A stretch of DNA of 38,266 bases from NCBI GenBank assembly GCA_015680685.1, contig MNCI01005969.1:612294-650559 (forward strand), given 5' to 3'. The notes under the pieces are model-generated. The model searched no databases, had not been told where the DNA came from, and worked only from the letters and a program-made list of their open reading frames with translations. Position numbers and translations under genes: made by a program. This DNA comes from Gnetum montanum (lineage: Eukaryota > Streptophyta > Gnetopsida > Gnetales > Gnetaceae). How positions within the stretch are numbered: position 1 is the stretch's first letter; each line of letters begins with the position of its first letter. Positions 10,933 to 21,830 of the stretch are shown piece after piece.

Positions 10933-11072
10933 AACATCTTGGAGGATGCACAGTGTATCATCATTAGGGACATACCATCGAACAACCCATCTACGCACAC
11001 CTTGTAAAGGTGGCCATTGATTTCCATGAAGCACTTGGCCTTATGGAGAAATTGTTATTTCTACTGATGGTT

Positions 11073-11947
11073 CTACTCCTTTGGCAACTCTTGAGTGGTG
11101 AGGTAGGTGAGGATGTGGCTGAACCAAGGGGATTCCTTGGGCACTTGCGGATCAACTGCACCTGTGAAGAGGAGTTCATCTAGAAATTGCTCAGATAAGG
11201 GCTCCTCCTCTTCTGCGTCATCCCATCGTAACCAAGACAAGTCCCCTTCTGCATTCTCAGTCCCCTTCCTGTCTATCGTGGTGAGATCAAACTCTCGAAG
11301 AATCACCAGCCACCAAATGATGCAGGGGCTCACCATTGGTTTGTTCATCAGGAACCGGATAGCACTATGGTCAGTATGCACAAACACCTCGTATCTGAGC
11401 ACATAGTCCCAGAATTTGTCTAAGGTGAACACCACCACCATCAACTCCTTTTCAATGGTGGTGTAGTTGAGCTGAGCACCCACAATGCTATGGCTTTCAC
11501 AATGGATATAGTATGGCGTTTCTAATCATCACACTGTGTAAGCATGGCTTTCAAGGCATAATTAGATGCATTCATCATGATGTGGAAGGGCCTGGACCAA
11601 TCAAGTGCCCCTAGAACTGAAGTTTCTACGAGTTTCTTTTTAAGAAATTAGAATGCAGATTCGCATTCCTTGGTCTAGATGAACGAAGCATCCTTCTTTG
11701 TAAGTTCTACCAACGGCTTGGCAATCTTCGAGAAGTTTTCAATGAATCACCGGTAGTAACCAGTGTGGCCAAGGAATGACTGAACATCTTTTATGATGCT
11801 TAGTTGGTGGGTGATTCCTTGGATGACCCTGATCTTTTCAGGATCCATGCTAATCCCTGTTTGTGAGATGCGATGCCCCAACACAATGCCTTTTTGGACC
11901 ATCAAATGGCTCTTCTACCAATTGAGCTGTAGATTAGTGTTTACACA
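11073..11947 (-). pseudogene. RNase H and RT connection domain
   Basis: After the RT palm, the minus strand continues through the connection region (GIVLGHRISQTGI and VQSFLGHTGYYR-like pieces, 11900-11740). The RNase H domain starts near 11483, containing YTTIEKELMVVVFTLDKF and VHTDHSAIRFLMNKP. These are the ...E-K-E-L... and ...T-D-H-x-A... blocks of Ty3/gypsy RNase H. A linker with acidic residues follows to 11073. The frame changes relative to RT, so at least one indel separates them. Confidence 0.85.
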
Positions 11948-12664
11948 TTATTTCAAAACCTGCTCAAGACAGTCCAAGGCTTTCTCGAACATGGCCCCAT
12001 AGGTAGAGAAGTCATCCATGAAGACTTCTACCCCATTGCCAATCTGTTGCTGGAAGATGTTGAGGACGAGGCGTTGGAACGTGGTAGGTGCATTACATAG
12101 GCCAAAGCGCATCTTCTTGTATGTGAAAGTCCCCCAGGGACTCATGAAAGTTATTTTGGTTTGGTCCTTTGGTACGATTTGGATCTGGTTATAGCCACTA
12201 TAACCATCTAAAAAATCGTAGTAGCGATGCCCTGCAATGGTATCCAACACCTGGTCCATAAATGGGAGCGGGAAGTGATCCTTGAAGGTAGCCATGTTAA
12301 GCAACCGAAAATTAATACAGACCCTCCATTTGCCATCTTTCTTTGGCACAATAACGAGTGGGCTGACCCATTCGCTATCAACAATAGAATAGATGAACCC
12401 TACCTTTAGCAATTGTTCAATTTCATCTTTTACGACCTGCTTCAGTTTGGGATTCAATCATCTTTGTGGTTATCTTCATGGCTTCATGGAAGGGTCAATA
12501 TAGATCCGATGCTGGCAGACCCTAGGATCAACTCCAGTTAACTTAGGATATGACCATGCAAATGCAGCAACCCATTTGTTTACCACATTCAGCAATCTCT
12601 TATTCTGTTCAGGAGCAAGGGTGGCATTGATAATTACCGGCTTTCCATTTTGCAAAAAATGCAT
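11948..12664 (-). pseudogene. Reverse transcriptase of the Athila-like element
   Basis: The best-preserved part of pol. From 12457 there are 169 open codons with WVSPLVIVPKKDGKWRVC, FPLPFMDQVLD, YYDFLDGYSGYNQI, FGLCNAPTTFQR and the catalytic FMDDFSTYG (12011-12022 for FMDD). A short upstream open piece in the same frame (12664-12476) carries GKPVIINATLAPEQNKRLL, separated by stops. FMDDFSxxG instead of YVDD is typical of the Athila branch. The segment 12845-12670 upstream reads best in another frame, so a frameshift is likely near 12660. Confidence 0.9.
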
Positions 12665-13017
12665 ATTCCAAGTGAGCCGGTAAAGAATTTAGCTCTAGGG
12701 ACTCTTGTTTGAAGCTCTTAGGGATTTGCAACTTTCCCCAGTCATCATGGTCATCAACAATGAAGACCTGTTGATGAACCTCTTTCATTTCATCCATGCT
12801 TTCAACGTAAGCTTGTACAAGCCCCTCAGACGGTTCCATGCACAATGCGCTGCTAGCAGGATCAGCTATCAGCCATTGGGTGCCCTCTTGGTTAGTGGCT
12901 ACTATGCATAGGCACTGTTGGATAGGTGATTCCTTGGTACACTGACTACATGCTTGAATGGATATCTGCGTAGCAGACCATAACTACTACACACAGTTGC
13001 ACCCTGAGTCACTGTAC

Positions 13018-13036
13018 ACGATGCATNACGATGCAT
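13018..13036. repeat. N flanked by a 9-bp direct duplication
   Basis: ACGATGCAT is present on both sides of the single N at 13027. This pattern recurs at the other Ns and suggests a joining artefact of 10 bases inside the gag-pol region, which shifts the apparent frame by one. Confidence 0.7.
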
Positions 13037-13194
13037 GGAATGCGCTTCTTCTCGATCTTCCTAAAAGGATTTTCCTTTGCAATTTCAAGGGACGAAGTCC
13101 TAGTCATCCGTCCACTGTGCTCAACCAGGCTCTTCCCATGATGATTGGGAAGTTCCCCTTGTAGTTCTCCACACAGATGACTAGGAAATCAGCA

Positions 13195-13400
13195 AGATAG
13201 GATCACCCACAAACGGTGGTCACTATGTCCTCCACCAATCCCAAGGGAATGGTGATGGATTGGTCTGCTAACTTGAGTCAAATGTTGCTCTTCTTTAACA
13301 AGGGCAAGTTCCAGTTCTTGTACATGTTATGAGAGATCAAATTGACTTCTGACCCCAAGTCCAGAAGAGCTTTGCATGGCTCATTCCCTGCCACCTAAAG
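13195..13400 (-). pseudogene. Protease of the Athila-like element
   Basis: The minus strand reads NEPCKALLDLGSEVNLIS at about 13390-13337, in the same frame as gag. This is the retropepsin active-site block; the family has D-T/S-G, and Athila members often have D-L-G as here. It is followed by a TGA and a continuing IPLGLVEDIV. An aspartic protease of this kind processes the Gag-Pol polyprotein. No separate start is expected because it is part of the polyprotein. Confidence 0.75.
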
Positions 13401-13409
13401 ATAGATAAG

Positions 13410-15956
13410 GGGGCTTCCTGAATTAGTCAATTTCTGGGGAAGATGATCAACCTTGATCCAGTCGGTCACAACATGTGTGAGCATGACCCTTTGGACATTA
13501 GAGTGTGGTTGGCTTGAAGGTTGCTTGAGTTGTGGAATAGTGGAGGTGCTTGAAGGTTTAGAGGCACTGGCCATAGGTGTATGTGAGGGTATGTTCAGAT
13601 TATTGTGCTAGAAAAAAGGTCATTTTCGTGGCTTGGGTTTTGGTCCGCTCGGTTGAGGTGCTTGTTGTAAGTTAACAGCCCTCGTAGCATTTTGTTGTTG
13701 CGGCTATGACGGTATTTCTCCCTGCATTGGTGGAGCAGGTAGCAGCTGAGTGGGATGTTGTGGAGGAGTGGTAGGAGAAGGTGATGGAGGATAGAAGAGA
13801 TGTGGGCTCTTCCCCTTGGGTGATGGAGATTGGGTTCGGAAATACTCCGAGGGGTGGTATTGACTTCGAAAGGCCGCATGACTAGAAGAGTCCCGTGGAG
13901 AGACTAGTTGCTGAACATAGTACCCATAGGGATCTGGCTGTTTGTAAGGGTACTGCTACCTTGGAGGTGGCATCCCCCATGCTTGTGGGTGCTGCCACTG
14001 CTGGAAGTATTCGTACGGCTACGGTGGCACTCCACTCGGATAGTATCCCTACTGTTGCTGGTGGAACCGCTTGGAATTGCCTTGTGGGTAAGGCAACCTT
14101 TGGGGTGTTTGCCATTGTGCCAAGCGAGGGTTCAATGCGTACATCCCAGACTCTTGAAGATGTGACACCATAGGACAACATCCCATGGGATGTTCATATT
14201 GGCATATGCCACATTCGTCATCCTCCTCGGTGTCAGAGTTTGCAACCTGCTCTGCTACAGCAACTTTGCCCTTACCCTTATGTTGGGCACGTTCAGATTC
14301 CTTCTTCCTACGTCGATCACGGTCATTACCTTGTTCTCTGGAATCTTCTGCAATTTTTAGCACACTTTGGAATCTTTCATCCAAAGAGTCCCATATCTTA
14401 TCAACCTTTGCCGAAATTTCAAATGCAAACTTTTGTAATGGCAAGGTTTTATGGTTCACCACTGCTTCCAGTGGTGATTCTTCCTCCTTGTCACAAAATT
14501 GGACCTCCTTTTTTCTGAGGGAAGGATCCTGGTTGAATTCTTCTACACTCTCCTTTTTTCTAAGTTCCCCTTCCTCCTTGGCCACCTGTTCAATGAGGCG
14601 CTGCAATTGATGGGCCCTTAGCTCCGACAGTTGTCCCTAAGCATACACGCTAAGGGTCTTTCACGTTTCAAAATGGAGCCCATCAATGATGTGGTGAAGT
14701 TGTGCCCACTAAGAGTAGCCATGACCAGGGCAATGATGCAACAATGAGTAGTACTTGCTCATGGCGGCATCCAAGGGTTCATGATTCCCTTGCTTCCAAC
14801 CTTGGATTTGTCGTCTTAGATTTTCCATTCTAGAGTACGTTTGATACTTGTCATTGAAAATTTCAAGCATCGTGCTCCATCTTCTGATTGATTCCGGTTC
14901 TAAAGACTGGTACCAGCTTTCAGCTTCCTTGATGAGTGTGCGAGGGAACAGCTTCAGGTTTTGCCAATCATTGTCAATGTTCTGCAGGGTGCAGGCATCA
15001 TGAAACGCCTACAGGTGAGTCTGTGGATCACAACTGTATCCCCCATCAAATCTGGGGATGTTGTTCATATCAACGGGCTTGATCTAGCTATCCTTTACGT
15101 GCCTACTAGGAATTTGAACTGCCTTGGTGATTTGGAGCATGCTCCGAGTAGCCAATAATGGCTCATCCGAATCATAGTCCTGCTAAGGACCATAATGTTT
15201 GTGATGATTCTGGTGGTCCCTCCTTTCATGACGGTGAGGCTCGTGCGATTGGTCGCGCGTTTCCTTATGTTGTCCCTTTCGAACCTTTTTACCACTATCC
15301 TTTTTCTCCTTTCTATCCCAGTTACGATCAGAGCCAGAGTTGGATGAAGGTATATGAGAGCGAGAGGATGGAGAAGAAGGAGAGGACTCGCCACCACTTC
15401 GGTGTCGATCTCCCCCTCTACCCCGATAATGGCCTCGATCATCCTGCCCATCCTTACTTTGTGACCCTCCATCCCCTTGAGGATCTTGGTCACTTAGAGG
15501 CTTGTTCTAAATGATGGACTAAAGGACCTGCTGCCCTGGGGGAAGTTCAGTCGAATGGGTGTCGTGAAAGATGGGATCCCCATTGTCTTGCACCCCTTGC
15601 TAGAATAAGAGGTTGTTGAAGTGTTTCCCCTTTAGGTGTTCATATCTTTCCGCCTGCTGCTGGTCTCATGCTCGTTGAGCCTCAATGGGATGATAGTCTC
15701 GGTAGTCATGGTCCTCCATGACATACTCCGCTCCACGGTCCTAGATGCCTAGTCTACCAAGATTGTGATATAGCATCACAGGAGCTAATCTGTTGGGTGG
15801 CAGCACGATGTTGCCCTCCATGTCCCGCCATCGTAGATACTCATCCTGATGTAGGATGAATGTGAAATCAGGGACATATTCATCGGGATGCTTGTATACC
15901 ACCTGACATTCCTATGGCACCGGTGGGTTGGATACCTCTCTCCTGTGAGAAGACAT
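13410..15956 (-). pseudogene. gag of the Athila-like element
   Basis: A minus-strand frame begins at ATG 15956 (MSSHRREVSNPPVP), about 150 bases inside the primer site. A charged, Ser/Arg-rich stretch (about 15500-15340) is followed by the Retrotrans_gag domain at about 15050-14660, with NIPRFDGG, NLKLFPRTLIKEAESWYQSL, RRQIQGWKQGN and LLHHCPGHGYS. The 185-codon open piece 14606-14049 carries a Cys-His knuckle-like CGICQYEHPMGCC at 14175-14213, a spacing unlike the classic CCHC. A Pro/Gln-rich tail leads into the protease in the same frame. Stops are mostly TAG where Gln is expected, for example in the HLQAFHDA block. Gag forms the particle that packages the RNA. Confidence 0.8.
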
Positions 15957-16102
15957 ATTGGACGTTAGATGGTCCATGTAATCAGTGTACCTTATTACTT
16001 ACTTTAATCTGCCTAGCGTGTGTAAATGTTTCTATCCTAGGTTTGTTCCAATGACTTGAATGATAATTTCACTAAGGTCAGATGATGCATGTAAGACTAA
16101 TA

Positions 16103-16121
16103 GTCCCCGGCAACGGTGCCA
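16103..16121 (-). other. Primer-binding site, tRNA-Asp type
   Basis: Two bases inside the 5' LTR, the minus strand reads TGGCACCGTTGCCGGGGAC. It is complementary to the 3' end of plant tRNA-Asp as I know it, with one mismatch (A for G near the CCA end). tRNA-Asp priming is a known trait of Athila-type elements; most other plant LTR elements use tRNA-Met. Confidence 0.85.
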
Positions 16122-16879
16122 ATGATGAGCGGCTAGGTACCCCTACACCCAACCATACGAATCACAGGCGTTCACATGTGACTCAGTCGAATTTCGTAGA
16201 CTGTAAGCACTTAACATACACTAGACTTTAACCAGCGAAACCTTGGGTTAGAATGATCATTGTCTTCCTAATATCACTTGTGATGTTCTGTTTACGATGG
16301 TTAAGTGAGATTAAGGCTAATGATTTTTATATCTTTTTGCTTATCTTTTGGCGTCTAATTAAGGTATGAAAAGTAAGGAATGAAATATTTATCTAATCTA
16401 CGATTATCCTAATCTATATCTCAACTATTCCTAGCATAAGTATTCGATCCCATCGTTCGGGCACATTCTGAGCATCCCCTAAACACTACTGGGCTACTAG
16501 ACATTAAGCGTCATTGGGTTACCAAGTGTTGGGTTTGCATTCGAGATGGTCGTACTTATGGTTTCTATGAGCTATGAATGAACGGTAGCGATTAAACTAA
16601 TAATACGAGAAACTTAAGTAATTATCAAAGCATATAAATATTAAGCTATTGAATGCAATAAATGACTAAGTCCAAATGCTGCAAGGAATGCTTGAAGAGT
16701 TTGTCTTTATTGCTGTCACGCCAATGGGCTCAGATACATCAACACTCGAATAAAGATCCGATCAGCTTTCTTACACCTACTGCAGGCACTTGGAGAATAT
16801 TCTATCTCGTGCGAGAACAAACTACAAGAGCTTCGCTACAACTGACTAAAAGATGCCTAAATGAGGCAGAAGGCCTTCT

Positions 16880-16888
16880 TATTTATAG
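16880..16888 (-). promoter_or_regulatory. TATA-like box in the 5' LTR
   Basis: CTATAAATA on the minus strand, conserved in the other LTR at 4586-4594 despite many substitutions around it. It would start the genomic transcript toward gag. Confidence 0.55.
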
Positions 16889-16980
16889 GCCGAAATAGGC
16901 TATGCATAAATGCAGCCATGTCGACGCATTGAAGGCTACGTTGACGAGGCCACGTCGATGCAGCTGCGTATACGTAGCCT

Positions 16981-16996
16981 AGTCGATGCATCGACT
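16981..16996. promoter_or_regulatory. 16-bp palindrome in U3 of the 5' LTR
   Basis: AGTCGATGCATCGACT, identical to 4701-4716 in the other LTR, upstream of the TATA-like box in element orientation. One of the two extra GTCGATGCA copies of the other LTR has decayed to GTCGACGCA here. Confidence 0.45.
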
Positions 16997-17011
16997 AATG
17001 ACACTTCATCA

Positions 17012-17016
17012 GTGGA
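17012..17016. repeat. Right 5-bp target-site duplication (GTGGA)
   Basis: Exact copy of 3825-3829, directly after the LTR end TCATCA. Confidence 0.9.
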
Positions 17017-17854
17017 GTTATCAAATGCCTCTCAGTTTGAGAAGGCTCTCTCTTTAAAAATTTTTCCAACATAGAATGCAACCCTAATAGCTCGTGCGTG
17101 GAGGTTTGATTTTAATGTTAACAACCTAGCCTTTAACATAATTCCCTGTTACATGGAATTACCCAATCTTCCACTTATTTTTTCATCCATTGAGAGAGAC
17201 ATTATAAGCACCCTAGTTTCTATTATTTCCGATCACTATACGGTGATTAATGTAACTCCAATTCATTGCTATTGTGTTGAACTTAACATAGCTCTTTGGA
17301 AGACCTCATTAACACTCGTTGTTGGTGGTAAACTCTTCATCCAAAGAGTAGACTATTTTTATCTTCCAAACTCGTGTAGTTACTGTCATAGGGTCGAGCA
17401 TCATATATTGGCGTGTCCCTTCCTAGCCAAGAAGAAATAACCTGTAGCATCTTAGCAAACTTATTCCCCAGTCACACCATTGCATCCACCCTAAGAATCC
17501 TTCAAGTTTGGACCTCCTTTCCCAATAGCTCCATAATCCTCCTCTCAGTCTAGCCCCTCCAAGCTACAAAAACCATAATCAAATACTCACACCTTTGCCT
17601 AGGTCATCATCCCCTTGAAGGCAATCATGAAATCTGTTTCAGTTGAGAAATTTATGGTGGGAAATGATAGGAAACGATTTAAGGCTTCCCTTCATTCTTC
17701 TCCACCCTCCACCTCCTCTCCACTGAACACTTTTGTGGTCCTTGTCTCTACTAACAACTCCTTTGCCCTCCTGTCAGGAATAATGGAAGTTGATTCTTTG
17801 ACTTCTAAACCTTCCATTGACCTCTCAATCGAAACACCCCTTGCTTCCCCATGA
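17012..17854 (+). pseudogene. LINE ORF1, 3' part with CCHC knuckle
   Basis: This continues the frame of 3579-3829. A DUF4283-like region runs to about 17360 (ARAWRFDFNVNNLAFNIIP, then GGKLFIQRVDYFYLP). A perfect CCHC zinc knuckle CSYCHRVEHHILAC lies at 17375-17416. After it, a Pro/Ser/Gln-rich stretch holds six stops between 17438 and about 17600, all TAA or TAG where Gln would fit. The frame then stays open from 17615 to a TGA at 17852-17854. That stop overlaps the ORF2 start (ATGA), so the two cistrons are translationally adjacent. The protein would bind LINE RNA. Confidence 0.75.
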
Positions 17855-20800
17855 ACCTCCTTTCATGGAACATTCAAGGCCTTACTGGTAGGCTTTGATG
17901 GAAGTGGGCAGGCAACTTTATTTTCAATCTTAATATAGCCTTTGATTTCATTCTCCTTCAAGAAATTAAGGTCTCAGCTGATCTTTTATCCTTTTCTGCC
18001 CATTGGTTTTTTCCTCACTCCTCAATTCTAGTGACATCCCATGCGTGTGGGAAAGGAGGCATTACCATACTCCTCTCGTGCTACTGGAAAAATAAAATCC
18101 TTCAAAGTGGTTTTGATTTTGGGCATAGAGTTTCCTAGGCCACCTTCTCCTCTTTACATGGCCCTTTTGGAATTTTCTTGATATATGCCCCAAATGACTC
18201 CATAGAACGGGCTCTCTCCTTTGGTAAGAACTTGCAACTTCTCTTCCCCATGTGCCTTGGATATTTGGAGACGATTTTAATATGGTCAAATTTCCTCAAG
18301 ATAAGCTTGGAGGGGTGTTTTTTCAACTGCCTAATTTTGAGTATCAAACTTGGTCTACCTTCGTGAAAAGGTTTTACCTTTCTGACGTGGTGGACACCTC
18401 TGTAGGTGTTCCCCTCCATAAATTTACTTGGAGCAATCTTTGTCTAGGGTAGGCTTGCATTTATAGTAGGTTAGATAGGTTCTATTTCTCCACCCTTTCT
18501 TTCTGGCAAGCCTTCTCCGCTACTATGATTCATCACCATGCTACCCTATCAGACCATCTTCCTATCTCTATATCTATCCAGATTCATGGTAGTCCTAATA
18601 GACAAAAATTCCATCTTTTCCACCTACACAACAACTATTTTTCTTCCCCTTCTGCTCAACTTCTTCTATCCAACCTTTGGAATCTAAACCTAGACCCCTA
18701 AACTAAGTGGGTTGGATTCACCGGTGGCATTGCGCTTCATGTCAAGTGCAGAGCTTTGCTTGTTCGTATGGTAAGGCTGTGGCTACTCAGGCCAGACAAG
18801 AATACAACAACATTCACCTCACTATTGAACATCTCACTAATAGACTAGCTCAAGATCCTTTCAACACTCTAGTTCACGAGGAGCTTGCTAGAGCCCGATT
18901 AGCCTTTCAACATTGGGACGTGTACCGAGCACAAAGTGCCCTAACTAAAAGTCGACTCACTTGGCTAAATATTCAAGATGAACATTGTAAAGAATTTTTT
19001 AAGTATCTCAATACGACGCTCTCTTCACATTCTATAGACAAAATCTAGTATCCTCTTATTTCTTAAGCACCACTATGAAACCCTTTTTATAGCTACCTCA
19101 ATGGACATCTCTTCGTTCGAGGCTGCCACCCCCAATTATCCTTGCCTTATCAATTCCACTACATTGCAAAGCCTTGACACTGATATCACTTTAGTGGAGC
19201 TATAGGTGGCCTATTCCAAGTTAAGTCGTGGGAAGGCTCCTGGTTATGATGGTTTCCGTGCGGAATTTTTTCAAACTCATTAGGATTTGGTGGGAAATGA
19301 TCTTCTACAAGTCATTAACGAGGCTATCCTAACTGGTTCCCTTGGGCCCAATCTAAATCAAGGGGTTATTTGTCTCCTCCCTAAGTCCAAGGATCCTATC
19401 GATATCTCCAACTGGCGTCCCATAACTCTTCTCAATGTGGTGTATAAAATTTGGGCCAAGTGCTTAGCCTTACAGCTGAAAAAAATTCTTGGCCAAATGA
19501 TATCTCCCCAACAAATAGGATTTGTTCTTGGTCGATATATTTTAGACAATGTGGTTGTGGGAAGGTCTCAAGTGGGCAGAGGATGATGGATAAGATATTC
19601 TCCTAGTGAAACTTGATTACATCAAGGCTTATGACAACATAAAGTGGAACTTTATCTTACAGACCATGACCAAACTTGGTTTTGGCCCTAAGTTCTTGCA
19701 TATTGTGAAATGCTTATTGTCAGATGCTACCGCAAGAATAGGCACTACCTTCGGCATTACCTCTCCCTTTCTTATGCATGGGTCAGTGAGGCATGGTTGT
19801 CCTCTCGCCCCCTATCTCTTTATCAACGCAGTTGACTTTCTTTGTCATTAGATAGACCAAGACATTCAAATAAAAGTTCTCACTGGGGTCCACCTTTCTT
19901 CCTCTCAACAACAGCTTCTCAATATGCACTTCGCCGATGACTCTTTTTTTCTCGTTCAAAACACAGCTGCCAATTTGCATCGCCTCTTATCAAGGGTGCA
20001 ACAATATTGCACACTCTCAGGCTCCACTATAAATGGGAATAAATCCTCTGTTTATAGCTTTATTGGCAATTACAAACATGTGACCAACTATACTTGGAAG
20101 CAGCTTCAGGATCAAGACATCATTAAGATTTTGGGAATCCCTTTCCGTTTTAGAGGTTCGACCTCTATGCTCTGGGAGAAGGTTATTTATCGGATTCAAA
20201 GAAACTTGCCAAATGGAAGACTAAACCCCTCACACTTGCAGGTAAATACCTCATATACAAGTCCATATGTGCATCAACCCATGTGTATTACTCTTCGTGT
20301 TGGGCCCCCTCCCAAGCTGCCTACCAGAAGCTTGAATGATTATTTTGTGACTTCATGTGGTCCTCCAAAGATTCTCAAAAAGGATTCTATCGAGTTGCTT
20401 GGAATATTGTTACTCTCCCCAAGAATAACAATGGCTTAGGTCTTTTGAATTCCTACAAGTAAGGAATTAGCTTGGTTGCTAAGTGGTTGATATAGCATTT
20501 AAACGCCTTAGATATTATCGGGACCCTCCTCCAATNGAGGTAAATACCTCATATACAAGTCCATATGTGCATCAACCCATGTGTATTACTCTTCGTGTTG
20601 GGCCCCCTCCCAAGCTGCCTACCAGAAGCTTGAATGATTATTTTGTGACTTNTTTGGAGGGCTTGGCAAATTCTACACAGTTACATTGATTGGACTCACA
20701 TAAACATTAATCTTATTTTCCTATCTAAATTGCGTCTGTGGTGGTTACCTTTGTTGCCTGCTCCCCTTGCCATCACAAATGCTAAGGTTGTTACCTCTTG

Positions 20801-21830
20801 GTATAGGAAGGGGGTTATTTCTTTTAATTGTCTTATGCTGGCTAGTCATTGGATTTTGGGGGTCGAGTTTAATAATTTGTATGGGGAGTTGGAAGCAATG
20901 AGCCATTGCCTTGTCAAGATTTACTCCTTTCTCCATGGTCATTGGCAACTAGATGTCATGATGCAAAACCCTTTTCATGGCCTTCAATGGATTAATGGGG
21001 TCAAACTCCTGCCTTACCGACCATTAGTCCCCTTTCACCTTATGCAAGACCCATCTGAGGTCATTCAATGTTGTAATAAGTCTTGGCACAAACAAGAGTC
21101 AGAAAATTTCTGGATCCTCCTCTTCCAACATATTTGGAAACTACCGACCCTTCCCAAAATTAAATAGTTCCTCTGGTGTCTCCTCCACCATGGTCTACTA
21201 ATTGGTAAACGTTTAGAATATCTGGGGATTTCCAACTCTAATTGCCCTCTATGTGGTGGACAAGATGACTTTGTCCACGTGTTTTGGCATTGTCCCTTTG
21301 CTCAGCATGTGTGGGAGTGGGCTTCCAAAGTTTTTCCATCACGCAAGCTATCTCAAGATGATGCCATATTTGGCCTTTTCGACTATTACTTCTGCTAATT
21401 TCAATTTTCTATGGAAAGTTATTAGGCCTATTATTTTATATTATATTTGGAAGCGTAGATGCAATGTTATTTTTCAAATGATAGATTATTCTAACAAATG
21501 TCTACTTACCAGGTTGGAGAAGTTGCAAATCTTTCGCCTCATTCATTTTCAACTCATATCTCAAGCATCCAAGTTCAATCTGGATAGTCATCAGTTAGTT
21601 CATCTCCTGCAGCCTTAGGAAAGACCTGTGCATTCCAACATCACTCATCATCAGTAATCTTTGCAAGGAAGCTTCCCTTCTTTCAGTTGTGTGGAGCCAC
21701 CTTTTGGAAGTCTCTCTGTCCTTGACTGAGAGCTCTCCACCTCATCTATATTCATGCCATTCTCTCGTGTAACGAGTTAGTTAGAGTGGACATTGATAGT
21801 GGCCCAAATCAGGTTCCTCCCTTAATACTT
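17851..21830 (+). pseudogene. LINE ORF2: endonuclease, RT and zf-RVT
   Basis: ATG at 17851 opens MNLLSWNIQGLTG, the usual start of the L1-type AP endonuclease. Further EN blocks are LLQEIK, GKGGITILLS, GDDFNMV (18262 region), RLDRFYF and LSDHLPIS (18555 region). RT blocks include ISNWRPITLLNVVYKIWAK (19415), KAYDNIKW, SVRHGCPLAPYLF and the catalytic FADD at 19930-19941. A C-terminal zinc finger CPLCGGQDDFVHVFWHC lies at 21243-21293. The frame changes at least four times and several stops intervene. A stretch between two Ns (20536-20652) is a copy of 20240-20353 and distorts the RT C-terminus. EN nicks the target and RT copies the RNA in place. Confidence 0.85.
20240..20651 (+). repeat. 114-bp exact duplication between two Ns
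   Basis: Positions 20240-20353 and 20538-20651 are identical. The second copy is enclosed by Ns at 20536 and 20652. This is best read as a gap filled with a duplicated read or contig end, not as a biological repeat of the LINE. Confidence 0.85.

Larger units (their letters stand above)
3830..17011 (-). mobile_element. Athila-like Ty3/gypsy LTR retrotransposon, 13.2 kb
   Basis: This is a complete element on the minus strand: 5' LTR at the right (16123-17011), 3' LTR at the left (3830-4731), TGATGA/TCATCA termini, GTGGA duplication, tRNA-Asp-type primer site and a G-rich polypurine tract. The order is gag, protease, RT, RNase H, integrase, a roughly 2-kb spacer, then a third ORF. Assignment to Athila rests on the tRNA-Asp primer, the protease D-L-G triad, RT FMDDFSTYG, the large size and the extra ORF after integrase. 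It sits inside ORF1 of an L1-like LINE. Many stops and several frameshifts make it non-autonomous now. The LTRs differ at roughly 4-5% of positions by hand count. Confidence 0.9.
16123..17011 (-). repeat. 5' LTR (889 bp)
   Basis: Full-length partner of 3830-4731 with the same TGATGA and TCATCA ends. It carries the element promoter: a minus-strand TATA-like CTATAAATA at 16880-16888, about 125 bases from the LTR start, which would make U3 unusually short. The palindrome of the other LTR is repeated at 16981-16996. The unit near 16965 lacks 14 bases that the other LTR has. Confidence 0.92.

Noticed and set aside
13895-14610. Plus-strand open frames of 85-141 codons
   Set aside because: They are antisense to gag, whose domains are recognised on the minus strand.
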